A DNA stretch of 64,000 nucleotides from Streptosporangiaceae bacterium NEAU-GS5 (GTDB lineage Bacteria > Actinomycetota > Actinomycetes > Streptosporangiales > Streptosporangiaceae): NCBI GenBank assembly GCA_017592665.1, contig JAGFNW010000001.1:558001-622000 (forward strand). Reading direction: 5' to 3'. Below are positions 44,252 to 52,352 of the stretch, piece by piece; positions within the stretch are counted from its first letter, which is position 1; the number at the start of each line of letters is the position of its first letter. A program made the position numbers and the translations under genes. A model generated the notes under the pieces. The model saw only the letters and a program-made list of their open reading frames with translations, did no database searches and had not been told where the DNA came from.

Positions 44252-44476
44252 CGCGATCTTCCCTTGTGATCTGACCCTGCTCGACACAGTCTGCATGCCC
44301 ACTTCGCATTTTGCCAAGCGATTACGTGGCGACATACTGAAAACTCTTCGAATCCAGCTATCCCGCTATGTAAGAACGACGAAATCCGCAGGGGCACTTC
44401 GAGCCTTCCAGGACCGGTCAGAGGTCATGTGATCCAATGGGAGGATCCATTAGTACGAGAGCCAGGGACTTCGACC

Positions 44477-45820
44477 GTGACACCTGACGAGATCGAGCGC
44501 GCCGTCCAGGCGGGCCTGCCCCAAGCCGTGGACGAGCTCAAGCGCCTCGTCTCCATCCCCTCCGTCGCCTTCCCCGGCCACCCCGAGGAGCAGGTGCACC
44601 GGGCGGCGGACATGGTGGAGGAGTTGCTGCGGTCGGTGGGCCTGCCCAACGTGCGCCAGATCCCGGTCGAGGGCAGCTTCCCCGCCGTCTACGGCGAGTT
44701 CCCCGCGCCGCCCGGCGCGCCCATCGTCCTTCTGTACGCGCACTATGACGTGCAGCCGTCGGGCGATGAGCAGCTGTGGCGCACGCCCCCGTTCGAGGCC
44801 ACCGAGATCGACGGCCGCTTGTACGGCCGGGGCGCGGCCGACGACAAGGGCGGCCTGATGATCCACATCCTGGCGCTGCGCGCCTTCCAGGGCCGGTTCC
44901 CGGTCGGGCTGAAGGTCATCGTCGAAGGCCAGGAGGAGTACGCCGGGGAGCGCCTGGAAGCGTTCGTCGAGACCAACCCCGAGCTGTTCCGGGCCGACGC
45001 GATCGTCGTGGCCGACGCCGGCAACCCGCGCGTGGGCGACCCGGCGCTGACCACGTCGCTGCGCGGCATGGGGGCGTTCACGGTCGAGGTGCGCACGCTG
45101 CGCGAGTCGGTGCACAGCGGCTCGTTCGGCGGCGCCGCGCCGGACGCGCTGCTCGCGCTCATGCGCATGCTGGCCCACCTGCACGACGACAACGGCGACG
45201 TGCGCGTGCCGGGCATGCCCCGTGGCGTCTTCCTCGGCCAGGGCCCGTCGGAGAACGAGTTCCGCGCCGTCACGGGCGTGCTCGACGGCGTCGAACTGGT
45301 CGGATCCGGATCGATCGCCGACCGGCTCTGGGCCTCCTACTCGATCACCATCACCGGCCTCGACGTGCCGACCGTGAGCGGAGCGGTCAACGCGGTGCAG
45401 GCCGTAGCACGGGCGCGGGTCGTCCTCCGGATCCCGCCGTCGTGCGACGCGCAGACGGCCCTCGACGACGTGACCGACTATCTGAAGACGGTCACGCCGT
45501 GGGGCGCCCAGGTGATCTTCACCGATTTCGTGGTCGGGTCGGGCTTCCAGGCCGACACGGGCGGCCGGGCCCGTTCGGCGGTCAACCGCGCCATGGAGAA
45601 GGCCTTCGGCCGGCTGCCGCGCGATGTCGGCCAGGGCGGTTCGATTCCGCTGGTGGCCAAGCTGGCCAAGCAGTATCCGGCCGCCGAGCTCCTGCTCTAC
45701 GGCGTGGAGGACGACGACGCCGGCATCCACGCCCCCAACGAGCGGCTCGACCTGGAGGAACTGCGCCGGATGGCGGTGACCGAGGCGCTGTTCCTCCAGG
45801 ATTACGCCGCTCAGGAGTGA
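44477..45820 (+). CDS. M20 family dipeptidase
   Basis: 447 residues from GTG 44477 with AGGGA eight bases upstream; GTG 44429 would add 16 residues. M20 metallopeptidase: LLYAHYDVQPSGDEQLW, GRLYGRGAADDKGG (bridging Asp), VEGQEEYAGE (catalytic and metal Glu), dimerisation domain, and C-terminal IHAPNERLDLEEL with the final His ligand. Di-zinc hydrolysis of dipeptides or N-acyl amino acids. Stop codon abuts that of the convergent pectate lyase. Confidence 0.94.
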   Translation: MTPDEIERAVQAGLPQAVDELKRLVSIPSVAFPGHPEEQVHRAADMVEELLRSVGLPNVRQIPVEGSFPAVYGEFPAPPGAPIVLLYAHYDVQPSGDEQLWRTPPFEATEIDGRLYGRGAADDKGGLMIHILALRAFQGRFPVGLKVIVEGQEEYAGERLEAFVETNPELFRADAIVVADAGNPRVGDPALTTSLRGMGAFTVEVRTLRESVHSGSFGGAAPDALLALMRMLAHLHDDNGDVRVPGMPRGVFLGQGPSENEFRAVTGVLDGVELVGSGSIADRLWASYSITITGLDVPTVSGAVNAVQAVARARVVLRIPPSCDAQTALDDVTDYLKTVTPWGAQVIFTDFVVGSGFQADTGGRARSAVNRAMEKAFGRLPRDVGQGGSIPLVAKLAKQYPAAELLLYGVEDDDAGIHAPNERLDLEELRRMAVTEALFLQDYAAQE

Positions 45821-47092
45821 TTATCGGTAGGTGATGTCCGAGCTGCTGTAGAGGCAGTTGGTGCCGTCAGCGCCGCTGCCGATGTGGACCGGCTCGCCGC
45901 TCGTCACTCCGGTGTACTTGTCGCAGACGACCATCTTCCGGCCGGCGTCGTTGACGATGGTGATCTGGGTGAACCGCGCCGTGTCACCGAAGTTGGTGTT
46001 GATCCCGGCGATCACCTTGCCGGGCATGGTGGCCACCACGTTCTGGATGATCACGTGCCGGGCGAACTGGGTCGAGCAGTTGCCGCACGAGCGGTAGAGC
46101 TTGCCGAAGTCCGACACCTGGAAGTTCCGGATGGTCATGGTGCCGGGCCCGTTGTGCTGGAACACCTTGTCGCTCGCCGACCGGGCGCCGCCGCCGTCGA
46201 CGAGCATGGTCTGCGACGCCGAGGTGGCCCGGAAGGTGGCGGCGTCCTCGCCGACGTCCTCCCACCAGACGTTCTGCAGGGTGCAGGTGCCGTTGCAGTG
46301 GATGCCGTCGGCGGCCGGCGCGCCCATGATGACGTTGCGCAGCACGGCGCCGTTGGCCAGGTTGAAGATCGGATCCTGGCCCTCGTCCTGGCCGCCCGAG
46401 CCGAGCGGCCCGCTGCCGAAGTAGCGCACGAGGTGTCCGTCGAAGGTGCCGGACACCTGGATCGAGGCGGTCACGGCCTGCTGCCCGGTCGCGGTCGGCC
46501 AGCCCGGCAGCGGGTTCGAGGTCGGCGTGACGGTCGGCGTCGGGGTCGGCGTGGGGGTGACGACGGTGCCGGCCGGGGTGAAGGTCCAGCGCTTGCTGGT
46601 CACCGAGTCGCAGGAGTTCTGCTGGACGAGCGCGCCGGTCGCGGTCGAGCTGTCCTTGACGTTGAGGCACTTGCCGCCGTTGGAGTTGACCACCTGGTAG
46701 GTGGAGCCGCTGACCAGGGTGAGCGTCCAGGTCTGATTGGCGGCGCCGGTGCAGGTCTGCTGCTCGACCGCGGCGCCGGCCGAGGTGCTCGAGCCGCGTA
46801 CCCCGGCGCACTTGCCACTGTGCACGGCGGCGAGCCGGAAGCCGCTGCCCTGCGTGGTGAGGTTCCACCTCTGGTTGTTGGCGCCGCTGCAGGTCCATTG
46901 GATCAGCTGGGTGCCGTCGGCCGTGCTCGCCCCGTTGACGTCGAGGCAGAGCCCGCTGGCCGCGTTCACCAGTTGGTACGCCCCGGGCGCCGGCGCGGCC
47001 GCGGCCGGCCCGCTCCCGGCGACCGTCAGGACGCCCCAGATCAGGGCGGCGCAGGTGGCGGCCGCCAGGGTTCCGAAACTTTTCGTCCTCAT
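45821..47092 (-). CDS. secreted pectate lyase (PL3) with N-terminal ricin-type lectin domain
   Basis: 423 residues from ATG 47092 with AGGAG upstream. Signal peptide to about AAAAPAP, ricin/CBM13 domain with repeated QxW-type motifs (NNQRWNLTT, NQTWTLTL, SKRWTFTP), a Thr-Pro linker, then the PL3 parallel beta helix: GQDEGQDPIFNLANGAVLRN, GADGIHC-like ADGIHCNGTC, WWEDVGEDAATF. Cleaves polygalacturonate by beta elimination with calcium. Indicates growth on plant material. An imperfect palindrome at 47107-47131, 15 bp upstream of the start, may be a sugar-responsive operator. Confidence 0.93.
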   Translation of the reverse strand: MRTKSFGTLAAATCAALIWGVLTVAGSGPAAAAPAPGAYQLVNAASGLCLDVNGASTADGTQLIQWTCSGANNQRWNLTTQGSGFRLAAVHSGKCAGVRGSSTSAGAAVEQQTCTGAANQTWTLTLVSGSTYQVVNSNGGKCLNVKDSSTATGALVQQNSCDSVTSKRWTFTPAGTVVTPTPTPTPTVTPTSNPLPGWPTATGQQAVTASIQVSGTFDGHLVRYFGSGPLGSGGQDEGQDPIFNLANGAVLRNVIMGAPAADGIHCNGTCTLQNVWWEDVGEDAATFRATSASQTMLVDGGGARSASDKVFQHNGPGTMTIRNFQVSDFGKLYRSCGNCSTQFARHVIIQNVVATMPGKVIAGINTNFGDTARFTQITIVNDAGRKMVVCDKYTGVTSGEPVHIGSGADGTNCLYSSSDITYR

Positions 47093-47106
47093 GGCTCCTG
47101 GAAACC

Positions 47107-47131
47107 TTAGTTTGGACACCGTGTCAACTAA
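47107..47131. promoter_or_regulatory. imperfect palindrome upstream of pectate lyase
   Basis: TTAGTT ... GACACCGTGTC ... AACTAA: an 11-bp inner palindrome inside TTAGTT/AACTAA arms, directly upstream of the pectate lyase start. A second pair CGTTAG/CTAACG lies further into the same 214-bp divergent gap, around 47212-47243. Operator role inferred. Confidence 0.4.
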
Positions 47132-47306
47132 CTCCCTTTGACACCCCTGCTCACGCCGCGATCGAGGTGAAATTTACATGTGGTCACAATCTGACCCGGC
47201 TGCCGGAATGAGCGTTAGCTGGACGAGATCACCGCGAACTAACGTGGGCCGTCGTTCGTCGGGATAAATACCGGGATCCGGCCCGGGATCCCTCACGGAG
47301 GACCCG

Positions 47307-49136
47307 TTGTATCAGCCGCCACAGCAGCGCCGCCGTCGCAGCTACGCCCCCTTCATTGTCGCGATCATCCTGGCCGGCGGGCTCATCGTCGGCCTAAAGA
47401 CCCTCTTCGGCGGTGGCGGAGGCTCCGGCTCCTCCGACGGCGGCGGGGGCGGCGGCACGGCGGCCAAGCGAGCCTGCGACGATTCGGGGATCACCCTGAA
47501 CGTCACCGCTTCCAGCGAGAAGGCCGAGCTGTTACGCAAGATGGCCAACAGCTACAACGGGCACCAGGTCAACGGCAAGTGCGTCGACGTGCTGGTGACC
47601 TCCAAGGCGTCGGGCGGAGCCATGACGGCCCTGGCCCGCGGCTGGGACACCCGCCAGGACGGCCCGAAACCGGATGTGTGGACGCCGGCGAGCAACGGCT
47701 GGATCAGCCTGCTCAAGCAGCGCGCCGAGGGCTCCGACCGGGGCCAGTTGGTCGGCGTCGACCTTCCGACGATCGCCAAGTCGCCCCTGGCCATCGCCAT
47801 GCCCAAGCCGATGGCCCAGGCGATGGGCTGGCCCGGAAAGAAGATCGGCTGGTCGGACATCCTGGAGCTGGCCGACGACCCGAAGGGCTGGGCCAGATAC
47901 GGCCACCCCGAGTGGGGCGACTTCCGACTCGGCAAGACCAACCCGAACTTCTCCACATCCGGGCTGAACGCCACGATCGGCGCCTACTTCGCGGCCACCG
48001 GCCTGTCCGGTGACCTGTCCGAGAAGGACGTGTCCGACAAGAAGACCCAGGACTTCGTCCGCGGCGTCGAACGCTCGATCGTGCACTACGGCGACATCTC
48101 GCTGACGTTCCTGTCGAACCTGCAGCACGCCGACGACGAGGGCACGGCCATGTCGTACATCTCGGCCGTCGCCATCGAGGAGAAGTCCATCTGGGACTAC
48201 AACCAGGGCAACCCCACCGGCGACCCGGCCACGCTGGGCAAGCACGACAAGCCGAAGATCCCGCTCGTGGCCATCTATCCGAAGGAGGGCACGCTCTTCT
48301 CGGATCACCCGTACGCGATCCTGTCCTGGACCACGGGCGACAAGAAGGCCGCGGCCGAGGACTTCCTGAAGTATCTGCAGTCGGGCGACGAGCAGGCCGA
48401 GTTCGCCAAGTACGCGTTCCGGTCGTACGACGGGACGCCCGGCGACCTGATCACGGCCGCGAACGGGCTCAACCCGAAGGAACCGGCCAAGACCATCAGC
48501 GTCCCGACGCCGAACGTGCTCGACAAGATCCTCACGAGCTGGGCCGGCCTCCGTAAGCCGGCCAACGTGCTGATGGTCATCGACACGTCCGGCTCGATGG
48601 GCGCCCCGGTCGAGGGCACCGGCAAGAGCAAGCTGGAGCTGGCCAAACAGGCGGCCATCAACTCGCTCGGCCAGTTCGGCCCGAACGATCAGGTCGCTTT
48701 GTGGACGTTCTCGCTCAAGCAGGACGGCGACAAGGATTACCGGGAGCTGGTCGCCTCCTCCAAGAACAACCGCGCCGAGCTGAAGGCCCGCCTCGACGGC
48801 CTGATCCCCGGCGGCGGCACGGGCCTCTACGACACGTCCCTGGCCGCCTACAAGTACGTGCTCGGCCACCAGACGAGCGACGCCATCAACGCGGTGGTCT
48901 TCCTCACCGACGGCAAGAACGAGGACCAGAACTCGATCTCGCTCGACAACCTCCTGCCTGACCTGCGCAAGGAGACGGGCCAGGACACCGTGCGGATGTT
49001 CACCATCGCCTACGGCTCCGACGCCGACCTCGACGTCCTGAAGCAGATCTCGCAGAGCACCGACGCCGCGGCCTACGATTCCCGCAAAGCGGGCAGTATC
49101 GACCAGGTCTTCACGGCGGTGATCTCGAATTTCTAG
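47307..49136 (+). CDS. extracellular solute-binding protein fused to VWA domain
   Basis: 609 residues from TTG 47307 with GGAGG five bases upstream. N-terminal membrane anchor (APFIVAIILAGGLIVGL), a Gly/Ser linker, a periplasmic-binding-protein-like domain (LNVTASSEKAELLRKMANSY ... about residues 60-390) and a C-terminal von Willebrand A domain with intact MIDAS: DTSGS from Asp426, the Thr in GGTGLYD, and FLTDGKNED. Known in actinobacteria as substrate-binding/VWA proteins; ligand unknown. Probably an outside-facing, metal-dependent binding or scaffold protein. The gene at 49187 likely works with it. Confidence 0.9.
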   Translation: MYQPPQQRRRRSYAPFIVAIILAGGLIVGLKTLFGGGGGSGSSDGGGGGGTAAKRACDDSGITLNVTASSEKAELLRKMANSYNGHQVNGKCVDVLVTSKASGGAMTALARGWDTRQDGPKPDVWTPASNGWISLLKQRAEGSDRGQLVGVDLPTIAKSPLAIAMPKPMAQAMGWPGKKIGWSDILELADDPKGWARYGHPEWGDFRLGKTNPNFSTSGLNATIGAYFAATGLSGDLSEKDVSDKKTQDFVRGVERSIVHYGDISLTFLSNLQHADDEGTAMSYISAVAIEEKSIWDYNQGNPTGDPATLGKHDKPKIPLVAIYPKEGTLFSDHPYAILSWTTGDKKAAAEDFLKYLQSGDEQAEFAKYAFRSYDGTPGDLITAANGLNPKEPAKTISVPTPNVLDKILTSWAGLRKPANVLMVIDTSGSMGAPVEGTGKSKLELAKQAAINSLGQFGPNDQVALWTFSLKQDGDKDYRELVASSKNNRAELKARLDGLIPGGGTGLYDTSLAAYKYVLGHQTSDAINAVVFLTDGKNEDQNSISLDNLLPDLRKETGQDTVRMFTIAYGSDADLDVLKQISQSTDAAAYDSRKAGSIDQVFTAVISNF

Positions 49137-49196
49137 AGCCCACGGCGCCCACCCGGGCGTCGCGCAGCAGAGCGTGGGGTGCCGCCGTGGGCTCTA
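49134..49196 (+). promoter_or_regulatory. 14-bp inverted repeat spanning VWA stop and next start codon
   Basis: TAGAGCCCACGGCG (49134-49147) pairs perfectly with CGCCGTGGGCTCTA (49183-49196) over a 35-nt loop. The left arm begins with the TAG stop of the VWA gene and the right arm buries the GTG start (49187) of the next gene. No T-run follows, so an RNA structure that gates translation is more likely than a terminator. Confidence 0.5.
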
Positions 49197-49942
49197 AGTT
49201 CTCGCAGGAGCTCAAGGATCCTTGGGGGCTTCTCATCGGGGCGACCGCGGGCGGGGCGGCGTGGGCGGTGAACGTCCACCCGGCCGCCGCGGTCGCCGTC
49301 GGCGTCGCGGCCTGGGTGGCCAAGGCGTTCGCGTCGGCGTGGCAGGAGACCGCCGAGCAGGGCCCGCCGCCACGCGAGGAGCTGCCGGTCACCAAGGGCA
49401 GCGCGGAGGCGGGCTGGCTGTCGCGGGCCGAGCGCGCGGCCCGCGACTTCGCCGATCTCACCTCGTCTATGCGCGGCGAGGTGCTGCTCGATCGCATCGC
49501 CGCGATGCGGCCGCAGGTCGACGACACGGTGGCCACGCTGCGGCGCCTCGCCGGCCACGCCTCCATCACCGGTACGGCCCTGGCCCGGTTCGACCCCCGT
49601 TTCCTGCAGCAGGAGCGGCACCGGCTGACCGAGGCCAGGAAACGGGCCAGCCCGGAGGTGGCCGCCGAGCTGGACCGCTCGCTCGGCTCGGTCAACGCGC
49701 AGCAGGAGGTCGTCGACCGGCTGTCCACCACCCGCGACCGGGTGCTGGCCCGCCTCGAGTCGGGCACGATGAGCCTGGAGGGCCTCGTCGCGCGTGCGGT
49801 CGAAGTGGGCGCCATGTCCGCCACCTACCTGAGCGACGACACCGGCACCCAAGCCCTCGACGAGCTGACCGCCGAGCTGGAATTGACCCGGCAGAGCCTC
49901 CACGAGGTCGAACAGGCGACCAAGAACGACCTCACCCCCTAG
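49187..49942 (+). CDS. coiled-coil protein with N-terminal membrane helices, unknown
   Basis: 251 residues from GTG 49187. Residues 10-45 are hydrophobic (WGLLIGATAGGAAWAV, AVAVGVAAWVAKAF), the rest is charged and helical with long heptad-like stretches (LQQERHRLTEARKR, DELTAELELTRQSLHEVEQ), so a membrane-anchored cytoplasmic coiled coil. No family recognised with certainty. It is 50 bp after the VWA-binding-protein fusion and probably forms a functional pair with it. Confidence 0.7.
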   Translation: MGSKFSQELKDPWGLLIGATAGGAAWAVNVHPAAAVAVGVAAWVAKAFASAWQETAEQGPPPREELPVTKGSAEAGWLSRAERAARDFADLTSSMRGEVLLDRIAAMRPQVDDTVATLRRLAGHASITGTALARFDPRFLQQERHRLTEARKRASPEVAAELDRSLGSVNAQQEVVDRLSTTRDRVLARLESGTMSLEGLVARAVEVGAMSATYLSDDTGTQALDELTAELELTRQSLHEVEQATKNDLTP

Positions 49943-50091
49943 GCCCCGCACCCCCCACTAACTAATGGGCTTAACCCCTTTAGGTCGTAAAAAACAGCAT
50001 CCGGTATTTGTGCATCGTTGGCGTGCCGTACCGGCGGATCTACTGCGGAGTGCCGGCGGGAAGGTCCCGCCGAACTGGGGGAGGAACTCCA
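49943..50091. other. intergenic region, AT-richer than surroundings
   Basis: 149 bp with ACTAACTAATGGGCTTAACC and GTCGTAAAAAACAG, much less GC-rich than its neighbours; probably holds the promoter of the small secreted protein gene. No gene seen. Confidence 0.4.
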
Positions 50092-50676
50092 ATGCAGATC
50101 ACTCGAATCCGGTCCATCGCACTCGCGCTCGTGGCTTCGGCCATGCTGGCGGGCGGGCTGGCCGGGACGGCCTCAGCGGCCGCCGGGCCGTCGGGGGACG
50201 CCGACCCGGGCGCGAGCGCGGTGCTGCCGCCGCGTGACCCGGGCGCGTGGTTCATCAAGGCCAACGGCCTGACCGCCACGGCCCGGACCATCCCGGACAT
50301 CCTGCAGGTCAAGATGTGGAACATGCCGTCGAACATCAACCCGATCTACGTCAGCGTGCTGTGGCACTTCACTCCGGTGCCCAGCAACCCGGGGGCGTAC
50401 TTCGTCGAGAACCACAACGGCGGCTGCCTCGACGTCTTCGACGGCATCAGCACGGCGATCGGCGCCAAGCTGACCCTTCGGCAGTGCGACGGCACTCTGA
50501 GCCAGATGTGGACCACGCCGTTCAGCGGTGGCAAGTGGGCCATGAAGAGCGTCTGGAGCGGCCTTTGGGCCACCGTGCGCAACCCGGTCCAGGACGGGTC
50601 GATCATGACGCAGCAGTTCGCCGCCGACCCCGGCGACGTGCGTTACTTCGACATGCCGTTCTTCGGCAGCCTGTGA
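50092..50676 (+). CDS. small secreted ricin-type-like protein
   Basis: 194 residues from ATG 50092, preceded by GGGGGAGGA. Signal peptide MQITRIRSIALALVASAMLA with cleavage near ASAAAG. The mature part has GGCLDVFDGIST and QCDGTLSQMWT, similar to one ricin-lectin repeat, but only one clear QxW-like unit. Exported; function unknown. Ends at a strong bidirectional terminator. Confidence 0.72.
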   Translation: MQITRIRSIALALVASAMLAGGLAGTASAAAGPSGDADPGASAVLPPRDPGAWFIKANGLTATARTIPDILQVKMWNMPSNINPIYVSVLWHFTPVPSNPGAYFVENHNGGCLDVFDGISTAIGAKLTLRQCDGTLSQMWTTPFSGGKWAMKSVWSGLWATVRNPVQDGSIMTQQFAADPGDVRYFDMPFFGSL

Positions 50677-50689
50677 TCGCATGAAACGG

Positions 50690-50720
50690 AAGGACCCCGG
50701 GGCCGCGTCCCGGGGTCCTT
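50690..50720. terminator. bidirectional intrinsic terminator
   Basis: Perfect 12-bp stem AAGGACCCCGGG (50690-50701) / CCCGGGGTCCTT (50709-50720) with a 7-nt loop, between the convergent secreted-protein and threonine-dehydratase-like genes; short T/A runs at both ends. Confidence 0.8.
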
Positions 50721-50721
50721 C

Positions 50722-51654
50722 TCACATCCCGAGTTCGCGGGGAGAGGCGTTGCCGCCGGTGCAGACCACGGCGACCTTCTTCCCCGCGTACTCCTCACGG
50801 CGGGCCAGCACTCCGGCGAGAGCCGCCGCGCCCGCGCCCTCGGCGAGAGTGTGCGCGTGAGTGAGCATCAGCCGCCGCGCCTGGTCGATGACGTCGTCGT
50901 CGAGCAGCAGGAAGTCGTCCAGCCCGGCCCGCATGACCTCCTGCGGGATCGCGAACGCCGACCCGGTGGCCAGCCCGTCGATCCTGGTCTTCATCGGCCG
51001 GTGCACCAGCTCGCCCAGCTGCCACGAGTCGTGCGCGGCCGGGGCCTGGGCCGACTGGACCGCGATCACCTTGCAGCGCGGCGCGAGCGCGCGCGCGACG
51101 ACACTGGCGCCCGCCGCGCCCGTGCCCGACCCGACCGGCACGAAGATGGCGTCGAGGTCGGGCCGCCGGGTCAGGATCTCCAGGTAGAGCGTGCCGACCC
51201 CGGCCAGCAGATCCGGCTCGTCACCTGGGCTGACCAGGCGGAAGCCGTGCTCCTCGGCCAGGCCGCGGGCGTGCTCGAAGGCCTCGACCATGGACTCCCC
51301 CGCGATCACGACCCGCGCGCCGAGCGCCTCCACGGCCGCGACCTTGCCCGGGTTCGGGTTCTCGGGCATCACCACCGTGCAGGCCGCGCCGAAAATGCGG
51401 GCGCCGTACGCCAGGGACTGCGCGTGGTTGCCGGTCGACGCGGTGACGACGCCCCGCTCGCGGTCGGTCATCCGGGACAGCAGCACGATCCCGCCCCGCA
51501 CCTTGAACGCGCCCGTGGGCTGGGCGTTCTCGTGCTTGACGCACACCTCGGCGCCGGCGACGGCGTCGAGCACCGGATAGGACCACATGGGGGTCTCGGG
51601 CAGATATGGCGCCAGCAGTCTCTTGGCGCGCAGCACGTCTGTGATCGTCGTCAT
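50722..51654 (-). CDS. threonine/serine dehydratase-like PLP enzyme
   Basis: 310 residues from ATG 51654. Fold type II: PLP lysine in PTGAFKVRGG, STGNHAQSLAYG, glycine loop PVGSGTGAAG, and VVCTGGNAS. No C-terminal ACT regulatory domain, so a short catabolic-type threonine deaminase or a related serine racemase/hydroxyaspartate enzyme. Divergent (75 bp) from a LysE-type amino-acid exporter. Confidence 0.9.
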   Translation of the reverse strand: MTTITDVLRAKRLLAPYLPETPMWSYPVLDAVAGAEVCVKHENAQPTGAFKVRGGIVLLSRMTDRERGVVTASTGNHAQSLAYGARIFGAACTVVMPENPNPGKVAAVEALGARVVIAGESMVEAFEHARGLAEEHGFRLVSPGDEPDLLAGVGTLYLEILTRRPDLDAIFVPVGSGTGAAGASVVARALAPRCKVIAVQSAQAPAAHDSWQLGELVHRPMKTRIDGLATGSAFAIPQEVMRAGLDDFLLLDDDVIDQARRLMLTHAHTLAEGAGAAALAGVLARREEYAGKKVAVVCTGGNASPRELGM

Positions 51655-51728
51655 GCGACCGAGCCTGCCACGTCGCCACGCAGGAAAAACAGGGCGCGAA
51701 CAGGAGTCGTCGCTCCTATGCTCATGAC

Positions 51729-52352
51729 ATGCCCGATATCTCGACACTCGCCGTCTTCGCCGCGGCCACGCTCGCGCTCCTGGTCGTTCCCGGCCCGGCC
51801 GTCACCTACATCGTGACCCGCAGCGTCGCCCAGGGCCGCGCGGCCGGGCTGGTGTCGGTGCTCGGCATCCACCTGGGGTCGCTGGTGCACGTGGCCGCGG
51901 CCGCGCTGGGGATCAGCGCCCTGCTGGCCGCGTCGGCGACCGCCTTCACGATCGTCAAGCTGGTCGGCGCCGCCTACCTGATCTATCTCGGCGTCATGAA
52001 GTTCGTCCGGCGCGAGACGGGCGAGCTCGCCGAGGCCGCCCCGGCCTCGCGCCGCCGCCTGCTGACCGAGGGCTTCGTCGTCAACGTGCTCAACCCGAAG
52101 ACGGCGATCTTCTTCCTGGCGTTCCTGCCGCAGTTCACCGACCCGGCGCTGGGCCCGGTCGCGCCGCAGATCGTCGTGTTCGGCGTCATCTGGATCACGC
52201 TCGGCCTGCTGTCCGACGGGGCGTTCGCGCTGCTGGCGTCGGTGCTGGCCGGCCGACTGCGCCGGTCCGCGCGGGCGCGCCGCCGCCTCGACGTCAGCAG
52301 CGGCGCCATCTTCGTCACCCTCGGCGTGGGAATGGCCACTCTTACGAAGTGA
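51729..52352 (+). CDS. LysE/RhtB family amino-acid exporter
   Basis: 207 residues from ATG 51729. LysE signature near the N terminus (LLVVPGPAVTYIVTRSVAQG), FVVNVLNPKTAIFFLAFLPQF, and six membrane helices. Exports amino acids such as threonine, homoserine or lysine. The divergent dehydratase suggests threonine/serine overflow control. The last 11 bp overlap the convergent ligase gene. Confidence 0.93.
   Translation: MPDISTLAVFAAATLALLVVPGPAVTYIVTRSVAQGRAAGLVSVLGIHLGSLVHVAAAALGISALLAASATAFTIVKLVGAAYLIYLGVMKFVRRETGELAEAAPASRRRLLTEGFVVNVLNPKTAIFFLAFLPQFTDPALGPVAPQIVVFGVIWITLGLLSDGAFALLASVLAGRLRRSARARRRLDVSSGAIFVTLGVGMATLTK

Noticed and set aside
49134-49196. Intrinsic terminator after the VWA gene
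   Set aside because: The loop is 35 nt, there is no T-run, and the right arm is inside the next gene's start.
50090-50120. tRNA-like TCGAATCCGGTCC segment
   Set aside because: It is the first codons of the secreted-protein gene and has no acceptor or anticodon stems.
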